Assembly: GCF_000751775.1 (NCBI RefSeq)
Contig: NZ_CCRF01000064.1
Span: forward strand, 1 to 64,000
Length of the DNA: 64,000 nucleotides
Direction: 5' to 3'
DNA from: Caldibacillus thermoamylovorans
Lineage (GTDB): Bacteria; Bacillota; Bacilli; Bacillales; Caldibacillaceae
Shown: positions 1 to 9,601 of the stretch, one piece after another
Numbering within the stretch: position 1 is the first letter of the stretch
Layout of the letters: each line of letters begins with the position of its first letter
Notes under the pieces: generated by a model
Databases searched by the model: none
Told to the model about the DNA's origin: nothing
Seen by the model: only the letters and a program-made list of their open reading frames with translations
Program-made: the position numbers and the translations under genes

Positions 1-10
1 ATAATTTACT

Positions 11-39
11 TTGCGTTCACGGCATTTCATTTATATAAT
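11..39 (+). promoter_or_regulatory. SigA-type promoter of yqhL
   Basis: A TTGCGT box at 11-16 and a perfect TATAAT at 34-39 are separated by exactly 17 bases, 43 bases before the yqhL start codon. This matches the vegetative sigma factor consensus. It is read from sequence only. Confidence 0.6.
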
Positions 40-82
40 ATAAATTAGTGCACAAGTTTGAGTAAGTGAAAGGGGAACCATC

Positions 83-469
83 ATGAGTTATAGTAATATT
101 GTTTTGATTATTATTTTATTTGCACTACTCAGCTATTCGCTATTCAATTATTTTCAGCGGAAAAGAATTATAAAAGTCTTAACCCAAGAAGAGTTTATCG
201 AAGGATATCGAAAAGCTCAATTAATTGATGTACGTGAGCCGAATGAATTTGAATCCGGTCACATTTTAGGTGCAAGAAATATTCCGTTAACACAATTGAA
301 AATGCGGATGAAAGAAATCCGTCCAGATAAACCAGTCTATTTATATTGCCAAGGGTCGAGCCGCAGTGGAAGAGCTGCTCAAATGCTTTATAAAAAAGGT
401 TATAAACAACTCTATCAATTAAAGGGCGGATTTAAGAAATGGACAGGCAGGATTAAGGTTGGAAAATAG
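83..469 (+). CDS. yqhL: Membrane-anchored rhodanese-like protein YqhL
   Basis: 128 aa. Residues 5-24 form one N-terminal membrane segment, followed by a single rhodanese domain (about 35-125). The active-site cysteine is C89 in the loop CQGSSRS, and the family motif DVREPNEF lies at 49-56. Single-domain rhodaneses carry a persulfide sulfur; the physiological acceptor of YqhL is not known. AAAGGGG sits 8 bases before the ATG. It is a one-gene unit with its own promoter and a strong terminator directly after it. It is convergent with gcvPB across a 470-base gap. The gene neighbourhood is that of B. subtilis yqhL. Confidence 0.9.
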   Translation: MSYSNIVLIIILFALLSYSLFNYFQRKRIIKVLTQEEFIEGYRKAQLIDVREPNEFESGHILGARNIPLTQLKMRMKEIRPDKPVYLYCQGSSRSGRAAQMLYKKGYKQLYQLKGGFKKWTGRIKVGK

Positions 470-478
470 GTAAGTACA

Positions 479-508
479 ATCGGACAAGTTTTTTGTCCGG
501 TTTTTTAC
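479..508 (+). terminator. Terminator of yqhL
   Basis: Stem GGACAA/TTGTCC around a short T-rich loop, followed by GGTTTTTT, 12 bases after the yqhL stop codon. Confidence 0.85.
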
Positions 509-796
509 GTAATAAGGTACCGTAGTCAAGTTGGATTGATCTATGTAGCCTTGATGAGGACCAATTTTTTGAGATTTCCGTGTGTTTCGGTTTTCGTTAT
601 TCAGATGAATGGAAAAAAACGGCCGAAATTGGAACAATAACGACTTTATGGCACAAATCCATTAGAGTAATTAGCGGAAGTGTCCCATAGTCCCCCATGT
701 AGTGCCAAGATACACCACAGAGGATGAAAAATGTTGTCTCCATGGTAGGAATACTCTATGATTCCCATTATCTACTGCAAAGTTATATATGAACTT
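509..796. other. Intergenic stretch with no supported gene
   Basis: About 290 bases between the yqhL and gcvPB terminators. No open frame with a ribosome binding site was seen. A palindromic GGCCGAAATTGG segment near 625 is present, but I cannot tie it to a function. Confidence 0.4.
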
Positions 797-840
797 AAAA
801 AAGTCCTGATACATTCTTAAAATAGAATTGTATCAGGACG
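797..840 (-). terminator. Terminator of the gcv operon
   Basis: Perfect 10-bp stem GTCCTGATAC/GTATCAGGAC with a 17-base loop, followed on the minus strand by a T run. It lies about 100 bases beyond the gcvPB stop, so the transcript carries a longer 3' tail than usual. Confidence 0.85.
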
Positions 841-941
841 GTAATCATGTTATCGAATGAAGACTGTGACAAAATCATCCTTGAACCTTTACATATTATA
901 AATCGATGGCTTACATTTTAGCATCTACTACTTTGTTATCT

Positions 942-2402
942 TTATTCTCTCACATATTTTAAAATCGGTTTTCTTGCCGCTTTTGTTTCGTCAAGCCTTC
1001 CTACAACCGTTGTATGCGGAGCCTCTTGGACAATTTCCGGATTTTCTTCCGCTTCCTTGGCGATTTGAATCATTGTCTCGATAAAGGCGTCCAACGTTTC
1101 CTTCGATTCCGTTTCTGTCGGTTCAATCATCATACTCTCTTCCACATTCAACGGGAAATAGATGGTCGGTGGGTGAAAACCGAAATCAAGTAACCTCTTC
1201 GCAATATCGAGTGTACGAACACCTAATTTTTTCTGCCGCCTGCCGCTGATGACAAATTCATGCTTGCAATGGCGATCATAAGGTAAATCATAATACGGGG
1301 CTAACGAGCGCATCATATAATTCGCATTAATCACTGCATTTTCCGTCACTTGCCTTAATCCATCAGGCCCCATCGTTCGAATATATGTGTAAGCCCGGAC
1401 ATTAATTCCGAAATTGCCGTAAAATGGTTTTACCCGGCCGATAGATTGCGGACGGTCATAATCAAAGAAAAATTCATTATTCTTCTTCACCAGTACCGGT
1501 TTCGGTAAAAATGGAATTAACTCTTTTTTCACACCGACAGGACCACTCCCCGGGCCACCGCCGCCATGAGGACCGGTAAATGTTTTATGAAGATTCAAAT
1601 GCACGACATCGAAGCCCATATCTCCGGGACGTGCTTTCCCCATGATTGCATTTAAATTTGCCCCATCATAGTATAATTTCCCGCCGACTGCATGGACAAT
1701 CTCTGCCATTTCCACAATATTTTCTTCAAACAGACCCAGTGTATTCGGGTTCGTCAACATGAGCGCCGCCGTATCCGAACCAACGACACGCTTCAAATCG
1801 TCGATATCGACAAGACCAAACTCATTGGACTTAACTGTTATTGTTTCAAATCCGGCGACTGTGGCCGAAGCCGGATTCGTTCCGTGAGCAGAATCCGGGA
1901 TGATCACTTTTGTTTTATGGAAATCACCGTTTGCTTCATGGTACGCACGAATGAGCATTAACCCTGTCCATTCGCCATGAGCTCCTGCAGCCGGTTGCAA
2001 TGTCACTTCATCCATACCGGTTATTTCTTTCAAATGTTCCATTAAATCATACATAAGTTCAAGAGCACCTTGGACTGAACTTTCATCTTGAAGCGGATGT
2101 ATATGAGCAAATCCGGGAAGTCTTGCCACATCTTCATTGATTTTTGGATTATACTTCATCGTACATGAACCAAGCGGATAAAAACCGGAATCGACCCCGT
2201 GGTTTCTTTTTGAAAGAGCGGTATAATGACGGATAATGTCAAGTTCCGAAACCTCAGGAAGTTCAGGTTCTTCCGTTCGAATATAATCTTCCGGCAGCAA
2301 ACGATCAATATCCGTTTCTGGAACATCTATTTCCGGTAATGAATAACCAATTCTTCCCGGCTTACTAATTTCAAAAATTAACGGAAAATTGTCCTTAACC
2401 AT
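942..2402 (-). CDS. gcvPB: Glycine dehydrogenase (decarboxylating) subunit 2
   Basis: 486 aa, the C-terminal half of the split P-protein found in Firmicutes. It holds the pyridoxal-phosphate lysine K273 in the motif [18 protein letters not shown]. With GcvPA it decarboxylates glycine and passes the aminomethyl group to the lipoyl H-protein; no gcvH is in the window. Its start codon overlaps the end of gcvPA by 8 bases, which suggests translational coupling. Last gene of gcvT-gcvPA-gcvPB. Confidence 0.97.
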   Translation of the reverse strand: MVKDNFPLIFEISKPGRIGYSLPEIDVPETDIDRLLPEDYIRTEEPELPEVSELDIIRHYTALSKRNHGVDSGFYPLGSCTMKYNPKINEDVARLPGFAHIHPLQDESSVQGALELMYDLMEHLKEITGMDEVTLQPAAGAHGEWTGLMLIRAYHEANGDFHKTKVIIPDSAHGTNPASATVAGFETITVKSNEFGLVDIDDLKRVVGSDTAALMLTNPNTLGLFEENIVEMAEIVHAVGGKLYYDGANLNAIMGKARPGDMGFDVVHLNLHKTFTGPHGGGGPGSGPVGVKKELIPFLPKPVLVKKNNEFFFDYDRPQSIGRVKPFYGNFGINVRAYTYIRTMGPDGLRQVTENAVINANYMMRSLAPYYDLPYDRHCKHEFVISGRRQKKLGVRTLDIAKRLLDFGFHPPTIYFPLNVEESMMIEPTETESKETLDAFIETMIQIAKEAEENPEIVQEAPHTTVVGRLDETKAARKPILKYVRE

Positions 2403-3744
2403 GATGATACGCCCTCACTTTCTCAACGAATGTGTCAATTTCCTCTTTCGTGCGAATTTCGGTAACACAAACAAGCATCTGACCGGCATATTTAGGATCC
2501 ACTTTTCCTAAATCATACCCGCCAATTACTCCGCTTTGTAATAAATAAGACGTGAGCCCTTCTACCGGTTTATCAAGTTTAACAACAAATTCATTGAAGG
2601 ACGGACCATCATAGACAATCTCAAAACCATTTTGTTTAAACACATTTTTAGCATAATTTGCTTTTTGTATATTACCTATTGCCATTTCCCGAATACCCTT
2701 TTTTCCCAGCGCCGTCATCGTCACACTTGCAGCCAATGCGTTTAACGCTTGGTTAGAACAAATATTGGAGGTCGCCTTTTCTCTACGGATATGTTGCTCC
2801 CGTGCCTGCAGTGTTAAAACAAAGCCGCGGTTGCCATTTTCATCGGTTGTCTGCCCGACTAATCGGCCGGGGATTTTCCGCATGAACTTTTTCGATACAG
2901 CAAAGAATCCACAATGAGGACCACCAAAAGACTGGGGTATCCCAAAAGGTTGGGCATCACCGGTTACGATATCGGCTCCAAATTTTCCGGGCGGTGTCAA
3001 AATTCCGAGAGCAACCGGATTTGCGGAGACAATAAATAATGAATGATTTCCATGCACAACCGGTTCAATTTCACGTAAGCTCTCGATGCGGCCAAAAAAG
3101 TTCGGATATTGCACAAGAACACATGCGACATCATCGGTTAACTGATTTTTTAATGACTCTATATCGGTAACTCCATTGTTTAACGGTACTTCCTCTACTT
3201 GTAATTTTTGCCCTTTTGCATAGGTTTTTACTACCTCTTTATATTCCGGGTGGATCGCTTCCGATATGAGAATCGTTCTCCTTTTTGTTTGTCCGGTTGC
3301 AAGCATGGCCGCTTCCGCCAGAGCCGTACCGCCATCATACATGGAAGAATTGGCCACATCCATGCCGGTCAATTCACAAATCATTGTTTGAAACTCAAAA
3401 ATTGCCTGAAGCTCACCTTGGGAAATTTCCGGTTGATACGGCGTATAAGCAGTGTAAAATTCTGAGCGTGAAATGACATGATCGACGATGGACGGAATAT
3501 AATGATCATATACACCCGCTCCCAAAAAACTTGTGAAATTTTTTACATTTACATTTTTGGCAGCCAAATCAGATAATTCTTTATAAAGTGCCGGTTCGGA
3601 TTTTGCTTCTTTTAAACGTAAGCGACCCTGATACCTTACGTTTTCCGGTATATCTGAAAAAAGCTCGTCTACCGTTTCTACCCCAATTTTTGCAAGCATG
3701 TCCGCTTTATCTTGTTCTGTCATCGGTAAATATCGAAAAGCCAT
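2395..3744 (-). CDS. gcvPA: Glycine dehydrogenase (decarboxylating) subunit 1
   Basis: 449 aa from the ATG at 3744, which is preceded by GAGAGGGGGA at good spacing; an in-frame ATG 27 bases upstream has no such site. It is the N-terminal half of the split P-protein. It keeps the aminotransferase-like fold but lacks the cofactor lysine, which is on GcvPB. Typical opening [17 protein letters not shown]. It lies 27 bases downstream of gcvT and overlaps gcvPB, so the three genes form one operon. Confidence 0.96.
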   Translation of the reverse strand: MAFRYLPMTEQDKADMLAKIGVETVDELFSDIPENVRYQGRLRLKEAKSEPALYKELSDLAAKNVNVKNFTSFLGAGVYDHYIPSIVDHVISRSEFYTAYTPYQPEISQGELQAIFEFQTMICELTGMDVANSSMYDGGTALAEAAMLATGQTKRRTILISEAIHPEYKEVVKTYAKGQKLQVEEVPLNNGVTDIESLKNQLTDDVACVLVQYPNFFGRIESLREIEPVVHGNHSLFIVSANPVALGILTPPGKFGADIVTGDAQPFGIPQSFGGPHCGFFAVSKKFMRKIPGRLVGQTTDENGNRGFVLTLQAREQHIRREKATSNICSNQALNALAASVTMTALGKKGIREMAIGNIQKANYAKNVFKQNGFEIVYDGPSFNEFVVKLDKPVEGLTSYLLQSGVIGGYDLGKVDPKYAGQMLVCVTEIRTKEEIDTFVEKVRAYHHG

Positions 3745-3771
3745 GAAAAATCCCCCTCTCTTATGCTTCAA

Positions 3772-4884
3772 TCATGATTGACCAATCTTTTTTCTTTTAT
3801 AAAAAGGTGTCGGAATCACTTTCCCTAATATTTGTTTATTACGTATTTCCACAAATAGCTCCGTATCTATATCCACTTTATTGCTTTTGACAAGGGCAAG
3901 ACCGATATTTTTCTTTAGTGTGGGAGATTGTGTACCGGTTGTAATTACCCCAATTTCTTCTCCATCTTGAAAGACTTTATAGCCGGTTCTCGGAATCCCT
4001 CTGTCAATCATTTCTATCCCGATTAATTTCCTAGTGGCACCATTTTCTATTTGTTTTTTTAGCACTGCCTTCCCGATAAAATCTTCTTTCTTCTCCGTCT
4101 TTACGGCAAACGTTAATCCCGCTTCAACCGGTGAAATGGTGGAAGATAGCTCTTGCCCGTACAATGGCAGGCAAGCTTCAAAACGCAATGTGTCTCTGGC
4201 TCCCAGGCCGCACGGTAAAACTCCTTCATTTTTTCCGGCTGCCAAAATCTCCTGCCATAACCGCCGGGCATCGGACGGGTGACAATAAATCTCAAAACCA
4301 TCCTCTCCCGTATATCCGGTTCTGGATACGAGTGCTGTTGCCCCGTTTATTTTTATGTATTGTTTAAACCCAAAAACAGGAATAGTGGAAAGATCGTCAT
4401 TGCTAAGTTTCTGCAGCACATTTTCAGCTAAAGGACCTTGTAAAGCCAACTGTGCATAATTGGCAGAAACATTTGTCACGTTTACTTGTCCCGTTCTGTG
4501 CGTCGATAACCATTGAAAATCTTTTTCCGTATTGGCTGCATTTACAACTAATAGATAAGAGTCATCATGAAACTGATAAACTAATAAATCATCTACTGTT
4601 CCCCCGGCTTCATTGCATAAGAACGTATACTGGGCTTTACCCGGTTTCAATTTAGCAAGATCATTCGTCAGCATCGTTTGTAAAAAGGAAAACGCATCCG
4701 GTCCTTTGACTTCAATCTCACCCATATGTGAAACATCGAACAGTCCTGCACGCATCCGGACCGCCTCATGTTCGGCTTTAATACTCGAAAACTGCACAGG
4801 TAAAGCCCAACCGCCAAAGTCAATCAACTTTGCCCCCATTTGTCGGTACATATCATACAGTGGTGTCCGCTTCAGCTCTTCCAT
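3772..4884 (-). CDS. gcvT: Aminomethyltransferase (glycine cleavage T-protein)
   Basis: 370 aa, standard length. It transfers the methylene group from aminomethyl-lipoyl-H-protein to tetrahydrofolate and releases ammonia. The folate-binding GcvT domain is at about 5-260 and the C-terminal barrel at about 285-365. The conserved N-terminal block [14 protein letters not shown] is intact. GGAGGGAG stands 6 bases before the ATG. First gene of the operon. The 178 bases to the divergent yqhH do not show the tandem glycine riboswitch that precedes gcvT in B. subtilis. Confidence 0.97.
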   Translation of the reverse strand: MEELKRTPLYDMYRQMGAKLIDFGGWALPVQFSSIKAEHEAVRMRAGLFDVSHMGEIEVKGPDAFSFLQTMLTNDLAKLKPGKAQYTFLCNEAGGTVDDLLVYQFHDDSYLLVVNAANTEKDFQWLSTHRTGQVNVTNVSANYAQLALQGPLAENVLQKLSNDDLSTIPVFGFKQYIKINGATALVSRTGYTGEDGFEIYCHPSDARRLWQEILAAGKNEGVLPCGLGARDTLRFEACLPLYGQELSSTISPVEAGLTFAVKTEKKEDFIGKAVLKKQIENGATRKLIGIEMIDRGIPRTGYKVFQDGEEIGVITTGTQSPTLKKNIGLALVKSNKVDIDTELFVEIRNKQILGKVIPTPFYKRKKIGQS

Positions 4885-5062
4885 CCAGCTCCCTCCTTTT
4901 GTTGTACATGGATTGACATCCCAAATTTTTCATAATTTTCGCCAACAGGGATATACTACACTTACAATCCGTTACTAAATTTCTTTAACAAAATTCCAAC
5001 TTCATCGTATCATTGTTTTTTACATTTTTCCACCATTTCATCGTCGGAAAAGGAGTGTTTTT

Positions 5063-6757
5063 ATGGATGTTGAAGTACATTTTGACTCTACATGGCAAGA
5101 AGGATTTTTCATGAAACTCAAAGACGATGGACCATGGGCGAATTGGCACTTATATAACTTGGCATTAGAAGCTGAGAAGCATTTACTGATTCCCGACTTT
5201 TACGGTTTGATGGCCCCTAAATTTTTACCGGAGTTAAAACCGTTACCTCACCAAATTGAGGCTGCCAGTCAAGTCATCGAGCAAATGAACGGAAAAGCAA
5301 TCTTGGCAGACGAGGTTGGTCTCGGAAAAACAATTGAAGCCGGGTTAATTTTAAAAGAATATATGATTCGCGGTTTGGCTAAAAAAATCTTAATTCTTGT
5401 ACCTGCTTCCCTTGTCTCGCAATGGGTATTCGAATTAAACAGCAAATTCCATATTCCCGCAATCGCTTATCGAAAAAATTACAGTTGGGAAACGGTGGAC
5501 GTCATGGTCTCCTCCCTTGATACGGCCAAAAAAAGTCCTCATCGAGAAAAGATATTAGAACAAAACTATGATTTTGTCATTATCGACGAAGCCCATAAAC
5601 TGAAAAACCATAAAACAAAAAACTATGAGTTTGTCCAAGGTTTAAAAAAGAAGTTTTGTTTACTTTTGACCGCCACCCCGATCCAAAATAAAATCGAGGA
5701 AATCTTTAATCTTGTTTCATTATTGAAGCCCGGACATTTAGGAACATATGATGACTTTTTAGAAACCTATAAAAATAACAAAGATAAATATAGCGACGAA
5801 CAATTGAAAAAATTGATTAATAAAGTAATGATTCGAAACAGGAGACAAGATACAAAAATCGAGTGGACAAAACGGCATGTCAAAACGATATTAATCGATT
5901 TTACAGAAGAAGAACGGGAATTATATGATCATATCACAAGTCAACGAAATCAATTTGACAGTCTGTTGGCCAATGCCTTTTCCATTTTGACTCTCCAACG
6001 GGAAGCATGCAGCAGTAAAGAAGCTGTTTTTACCACGGTAAAAAATATGATAGAAAAAAACGAGGACCCCGTCGCTTCTTTCAAACAATTTATTCAGTCA
6101 ATAATGGAAAAAATCCAGAAAATCCAAGTGAATTCAAAAGCAGAAAAAGCGTTGGAGTTAATTCATTCCATTAACGACAAAGTGATTATCTTCACTGAAT
6201 ATCGGGCAACGCAACTATATCTTCAGTGGTTTTTAAAACAGCACGGGATCTCATCCGTTCCGTTTCGCGGCGGTTTTAAGCGGGGGAAAAAAGACTGGAT
6301 GAAGGAATTGTTTCAAAACCATGCGCAAGTATTTATTGCAACGGAAGCCGGTGGAGAAGGAATCAATCTTCAGTTTTGCAACCATATCATTAATTTTGAT
6401 TTACCTTGGAATCCGATGCGCCTTGAACAGAGAATTGGACGGGTACACAGACTCGGGCAGGAAAAGGATGTCATGGTTTATAATTTTGCTACAAAGGGAA
6501 CCGTTGAAGAACATATTTTGAAATTGTTATATGAGAAGATTCATCTGTTTGAACGCGTCATTGGTGAATTGGATGAAATTTTGACCAAGCTTGATTTCGG
6601 TCGCCTAGAGGATCATCTGGTTGATATTTTTGGTCAGTCGGAATCAGAAGGAGAGATGAAAATTAAAATGGACAATTTAACCGCCATGATCGAGTTTGCC
6701 GAGAAGTTTAAGGAGGATGAATATCATGAAGCAGCAGAAAATTCATTCTTATCTTAA
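5063..6757 (+). CDS. yqhH: SNF2/RapA-type helicase-like ATPase YqhH
   Basis: 564 aa. Superfamily 2 ATPase with Walker A ADEVGLGKT (82-90), Walker B box DEAH (175-178), and the C-terminal helicase lobe with motif VI QRIGRVHRLGQ near 455-465. This is the Swi2/Snf2 subfamily that includes RapA. The target of YqhH is not known; action on transcription complexes or DNA-protein complexes is inferred from the family. AAGGAG precedes the ATG at 5063. It runs divergently from gcvT, and its 3' end overlaps yqhG by 32 bases, so the two are coupled. Confidence 0.9.
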   Translation: MDVEVHFDSTWQEGFFMKLKDDGPWANWHLYNLALEAEKHLLIPDFYGLMAPKFLPELKPLPHQIEAASQVIEQMNGKAILADEVGLGKTIEAGLILKEYMIRGLAKKILILVPASLVSQWVFELNSKFHIPAIAYRKNYSWETVDVMVSSLDTAKKSPHREKILEQNYDFVIIDEAHKLKNHKTKNYEFVQGLKKKFCLLLTATPIQNKIEEIFNLVSLLKPGHLGTYDDFLETYKNNKDKYSDEQLKKLINKVMIRNRRQDTKIEWTKRHVKTILIDFTEEERELYDHITSQRNQFDSLLANAFSILTLQREACSSKEAVFTTVKNMIEKNEDPVASFKQFIQSIMEKIQKIQVNSKAEKALELIHSINDKVIIFTEYRATQLYLQWFLKQHGISSVPFRGGFKRGKKDWMKELFQNHAQVFIATEAGGEGINLQFCNHIINFDLPWNPMRLEQRIGRVHRLGQEKDVMVYNFATKGTVEEHILKLLYEKIHLFERVIGELDEILTKLDFGRLEDHLVDIFGQSESEGEMKIKMDNLTAMIEFAEKFKEDEYHEAAENSFLS

Positions 6758-7529
6758 ACAATTTTTCTCGACAACCAATTGTCAAATCGAATCGCTCGAT
6801 CATACCCACTTAACCGTTCAATTGACGGTTGATATGGATAAATTACTGATGAATCGCCCTTTTTATTGGCATTATATTGAAAAAACAGGAGGAACACCGA
6901 ATCCGCAAAAACTTACTTTTATAACCGACTTTCACAGAGCAAAAGATTTGAAAGGCGAACTCATTCATTTCGGTTCACCTCGTTTGCATCAAATCTTTCA
7001 TGTTTCGAAACAAATGGGCAGTTATATTCGTTTATTTGAAAATAGACCGGGAACTGAAAAAAATCATACCGCATTGGTACCTTGGTTTTGTTTAAATTTG
7101 AAAATCAGTTATCTTTGTGATCGGAGGAAAGATATGTTGCGTTCGATCGGAATGAATTTAATAAATGGGACGCTGCTGGAAGGCTTTCATGATGAACTGG
7201 TTGAGAAGGAAATTTCCTTGGCTACAAAAATTCCGGACTTTGCTTTTACCTTCACCCCAATGTTTAAACCGGAAAGCGGAATAAGGCGAATCAGACAATA
7301 TATTGAAAAGGACATAATGAAAGATGATCATTCTTGGGCAACCAGTGCGAGGAAACGCTGGCAAGCAGATGAATCGTTATTAGATTCCTTTTACGTTGAC
7401 ATAGAGGAAAAGCCGGAAAGGTATTATATTGAAAAAGAAGCATTAAAAAATCAGTATGAACCGAAAATTGAAATTTCCATCATCAATGGCGGATTATTTT
7501 ATTTAACTAAGTCATGCTTGCTGGCTTAA
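6726..7529 (+). CDS. yqhG: YqhG family protein, function unknown
   Basis: 267 aa from the ATG at 6726, chosen because AAGGAGG lies just before it; the open frame extends 10 codons further upstream without a site. No enzymatic motif, signal peptide or membrane segment is evident. It is recognised by its position and its overlap with yqhH, the same pairing as in B. subtilis. Function is unknown; its close coupling suggests it assists YqhH. Confidence 0.8.
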   Translation: MKQQKIHSYLKQFFSTTNCQIESLDHTHLTVQLTVDMDKLLMNRPFYWHYIEKTGGTPNPQKLTFITDFHRAKDLKGELIHFGSPRLHQIFHVSKQMGSYIRLFENRPGTEKNHTALVPWFCLNLKISYLCDRRKDMLRSIGMNLINGTLLEGFHDELVEKEISLATKIPDFAFTFTPMFKPESGIRRIRQYIEKDIMKDDHSWATSARKRWQADESLLDSFYVDIEEKPERYYIEKEALKNQYEPKIEISIINGGLFYLTKSCLLA

Positions 7530-7538
7530 TTAGAAAAG

Positions 7539-7747
7539 AACAAGGAACTCGTTTAAAGAAGCTTGCTAGTTGCGAGCCCCTTGAAACTAAACAATAAACT
7601 TCCATTAGCAGGAAGTTTCTTCATCATGTATGAAGAAAACTCGGGCGTCCGAGCCTTTAGACAACTAAAGAGCCGTAGTTCAGCGAAAAAAATTTTCGCT
7701 TGCGAGGTAATGCTACCGAAGTCTCTCTAGTGCACTTATGCGTTAGA
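7539..7747. repeat. Cluster of short intergenic inverted repeats
   Basis: Three adjacent hairpin-forming units are visible. One has CAAGGAACTCG/CGAGCCCCTTG arms near 7541-7583. One has AAACTTCC/GGAAGTTT near 7598-7620 and may serve as the yqhG terminator. The third (7634-7740) begins GAAAACTCGGGCGTCCGAGC and shares its sequence with 39085-39144. The third unit is interrupted after its GCCGTAGTT block by about 50 bases that hold their own AGCGAAAA/TTTTCGCT hairpin. Confidence 0.65.
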
Positions 7748-7981
7748 AAAGGGGTTGTCCAAAAAGTCAAAAATTAAGCCAATGTGTATAAGTTATTGAA
7801 GTGAAGGTGGCGGCGACTCCTGCGGGAACAGCACGAGCCGAAGACCCTGCAGGAGCGAGAAAACGAGCGACGAAGCGGCTGAGGCCGTGCCCGCGGAAAG
7901 CGTCCGTCACCGAAACGAAAAACCGAACCCTATTCTTTTACACTAAAATTTTAGAAGTTGTACTTTTAGGACAGCCCCTTC
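7748..7981. repeat. 234-bp palindromic repeat element with terminal inverted repeats
   Basis: The ends are AAGGGGTTGTCC (7749-7760) and GGACAGCCCCTT (7969-7980), complementary except for one G-T pair. Inside is a GC-rich core (about 7803-7910), unlike the AT-rich surroundings. The core contains GACTCCTGCGGGAA and, inverted, CCCGCGGAAAGCGTC, so the whole unit can fold on itself. I recall very similar sequences as dispersed intergenic repeats in Bacillus and Geobacillus genomes. The open frame through it is an artefact of its GC content. Confidence 0.7.
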
Positions 7982-8000
7982 CTCCTTTAGCTAAAAAGAG

Positions 8001-8054
8001 AAAGGCTTCATGAAATGGGGGCTAAAAAAGCAATCCCACATTCATGAAGCCTTT
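8001..8054 (-). terminator. Bidirectional terminator downstream of the DUF2759 gene
   Basis: Long hairpin with AAAGGCTTCATGAA at 8001-8014 and its exact complement at 8041-8054. The inner region also pairs in part. It lies 14 bases after the stop codon of the small minus-strand gene. Confidence 0.8.
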
Positions 8055-8067
8055 TCATAAATGTCTT

Positions 8068-8238
8068 TTAAGCCTCAGGAAACCCGTCAAATATGAGGGT
8101 CATCAATGTAAAAAAGCCAAAAACAAGAACAGTTGCCACAGAAAAAAACAATCCTAAATAATTTTTGCTTTTAAACGAGGAAAAAACAGCAAAAATAGCA
8201 AGTAATGTAACCAAACCTGTAATAATTACTGTACCCAT
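8068..8238 (-). CDS. DUF2759 small membrane protein (YqgW-like)
   Basis: 56 aa, MGTVIITGLVTLLAIFAVFS onward, with two hydrophobic helices (about 4-20 and 29-51) around a short basic loop FKSKN and an acidic end. AGGAGG stands upstream of the ATG at 8238. I place it in the DUF2759 family from its sequence and its neighbour yqgY; function is unknown. It probably lies in the cytoplasmic membrane. Confidence 0.75.
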   Translation of the reverse strand: MGTVIITGLVTLLAIFAVFSSFKSKNYLGLFFSVATVLVFGFFTLMTLIFDGFPEA

Positions 8239-8308
8239 ATAAATCCTCCTGTTTGGAAATATTTAATTGATCAGCCGATTGGTATGCATAAAAAGATTAC
8301 CTGAGCTG

Positions 8309-8551
8309 TTAATGGCCTGTACCTGGAACAAAATGGAAGGTGGTATAATATGTAAAACCGACAAAAAATATGGTTAAATACGCACCAAATATATACATAT
8401 ACATCCTTTCAGATAATCGCAAATACCCCAATAACAGGAAAAAACCGGTTTGTGCTAAAAATAATAATGCTAAAACATTCATGCCCCCGACATAAAACAT
8501 GACCGTGAAAATGCCGGTCCAAAATGATAATACCCGATACATACGATCCAT
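8309..8551 (-). CDS. yqgY: DUF2626 small membrane protein YqgY
   Basis: 80 aa with two or three membrane segments, opening MDRMYRVLSFWTGIFTVMFY. It matches the DUF2626 family (B. subtilis YqgY). GGGAGGGATC precedes the start. It reads in the same direction as the DUF2759 gene 70 bases downstream, and both could share a transcript ending at 8001-8054. No function is assigned to the family. Confidence 0.8.
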   Translation of the reverse strand: MDRMYRVLSFWTGIFTVMFYVGGMNVLALLFLAQTGFFLLLGYLRLSERMYMYIFGAYLTIFFVGFTYYTTFHFVPGTGH

Positions 8552-8689
8552 CCAGATCCCTCCCCTTGTGTTTCAATTTATTTTATCATGGAATGACATG
8601 AAAAATAAAACTTCTATCGAGATATTGATAGAAGTTTCAATTTATTTCTATTATAATAATAGTGATTACGGTTGTAAACACTTTCAGCA

Positions 8690-9400
8690 TTAATTTGGAA
8701 TATTTATCCGATATGCACAAGCATCGCAACCTTCGAACATATTTTGTGTAGCCACAAGTTCGAAGTCATCAAATAAAGATTCAAGAAGTCCCTTGATAAA
8801 CGCAATATGCATATTACATGTCGTTGATTTATGCTCTTTTGCTATTTCACGGAATGGGCAATTAAACACTTGTAAATGAAGTTTTTTCTGGCCCTCTTGA
8901 ATATATAAATCCGGATAAAAACCTAACATCGTACATGTGGATTTAAATATTTCCACCTTTTGGTCAAACGTTAACTGATCACTGGTCAATCCATATTTCG
9001 TAATTTGGTTTTCCATTAATTCGTAACCAAAACGTCTGCCGGTTTCATAAAGGGCCGGTTCAGCAATTTCTCCAAGTTGGACCATTGATTCAATGGCAAT
9101 TTTTGCAAGTAAGTGATAATCTCGGAAAGGAAAATTCAGTTCAATCACATCATCGGATAATTGGTAAATCCGGCTTGGTCTGCCGCCTTTTCCTGTTTTT
9201 CTATTTTCCGATTTCAGCATGTTTACATCTTCTAATTTGGACAAGTGTAATCTTGCTACGTTCGGATGGATACTAAATTTGTCAGCAATTTCTTGAACGG
9301 TTACATTTTTATGATTTTTCGTGATGTACTCATAAATGGAATACCTTGTGGGGTCCGATAAAACATTTGTAATTTTCAATGTTTGTTGCAAAGTTATCAC
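8690..9400 (-). CDS. HTH regulator with C-terminal cysteine cluster
   Basis: 236 aa. The N-terminal winged helix (about 1-85) resembles ArsR/DeoR-type repressors, with a recognition region IHPNVARLHLSKLE. The C-terminal half carries C181 in NCPF, C195 in TTCNMH, and C225 and C228 in GCDAC. Such a pattern, with CPF and a late CxxC, occurs in SufR-like regulators that bind an iron-sulfur cluster or metal; the ligand here is inferred. It is transcribed divergently from comGA across 201 bases, so it may control comG or itself. No partner gene reveals the signal. Confidence 0.8.
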   Translation of the reverse strand: MITLQQTLKITNVLSDPTRYSIYEYITKNHKNVTVQEIADKFSIHPNVARLHLSKLEDVNMLKSENRKTGKGGRPSRIYQLSDDVIELNFPFRDYHLLAKIAIESMVQLGEIAEPALYETGRRFGYELMENQITKYGLTSDQLTFDQKVEIFKSTCTMLGFYPDLYIQEGQKKLHLQVFNCPFREIAKEHKSTTCNMHIAFIKGLLESLFDDFELVATQNMFEGCDACAYRINIPN

Positions 9401-9515
9401 CTCTTAGGGCTTTTTTATCATTATAATATAGAAAACGTAGCAATATTAGTCTATAGGGAGGATTGTCGGAAAATGTTCAAAATTTCACATATAAATATTA
9501 ATAAATATGTAAAAC

Positions 9516-9550
9516 AAAAAAATTTTTTATAAAAAAAGAAGGAATTTTGT
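9516..9550 (+). promoter_or_regulatory. Candidate ComK-type AT boxes upstream of comGA
   Basis: AAAA-N5-TTTT fits at 9516-9528, and an imperfect second box lies around 9534-9547. B. subtilis comG is activated by ComK binding paired boxes of this form. The region is so AT-rich that chance matches are likely, so this is tentative. Confidence 0.35.
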
Positions 9551-9601
9551 CTTTTATGTCGAATTACATTTACTGAAAAAGAAAGGAAGGTGATTTAAAC
9601 T

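Noticed and set aside
4613-4978. 121-aa open frame on the plus strand
   Set aside because: Antisense to the start of gcvT, without a ribosome binding site or family resemblance.
4885-5062. Glycine riboswitch expected before gcvT
   Set aside because: Read on the minus strand, no aptamer core or expression-platform hairpin could be found.
7801-8013. 70-aa open frame rich in A, R and P
   Set aside because: It runs through the GC-rich palindromic repeat; the composition and the GTG start without a site mark it as an artefact.
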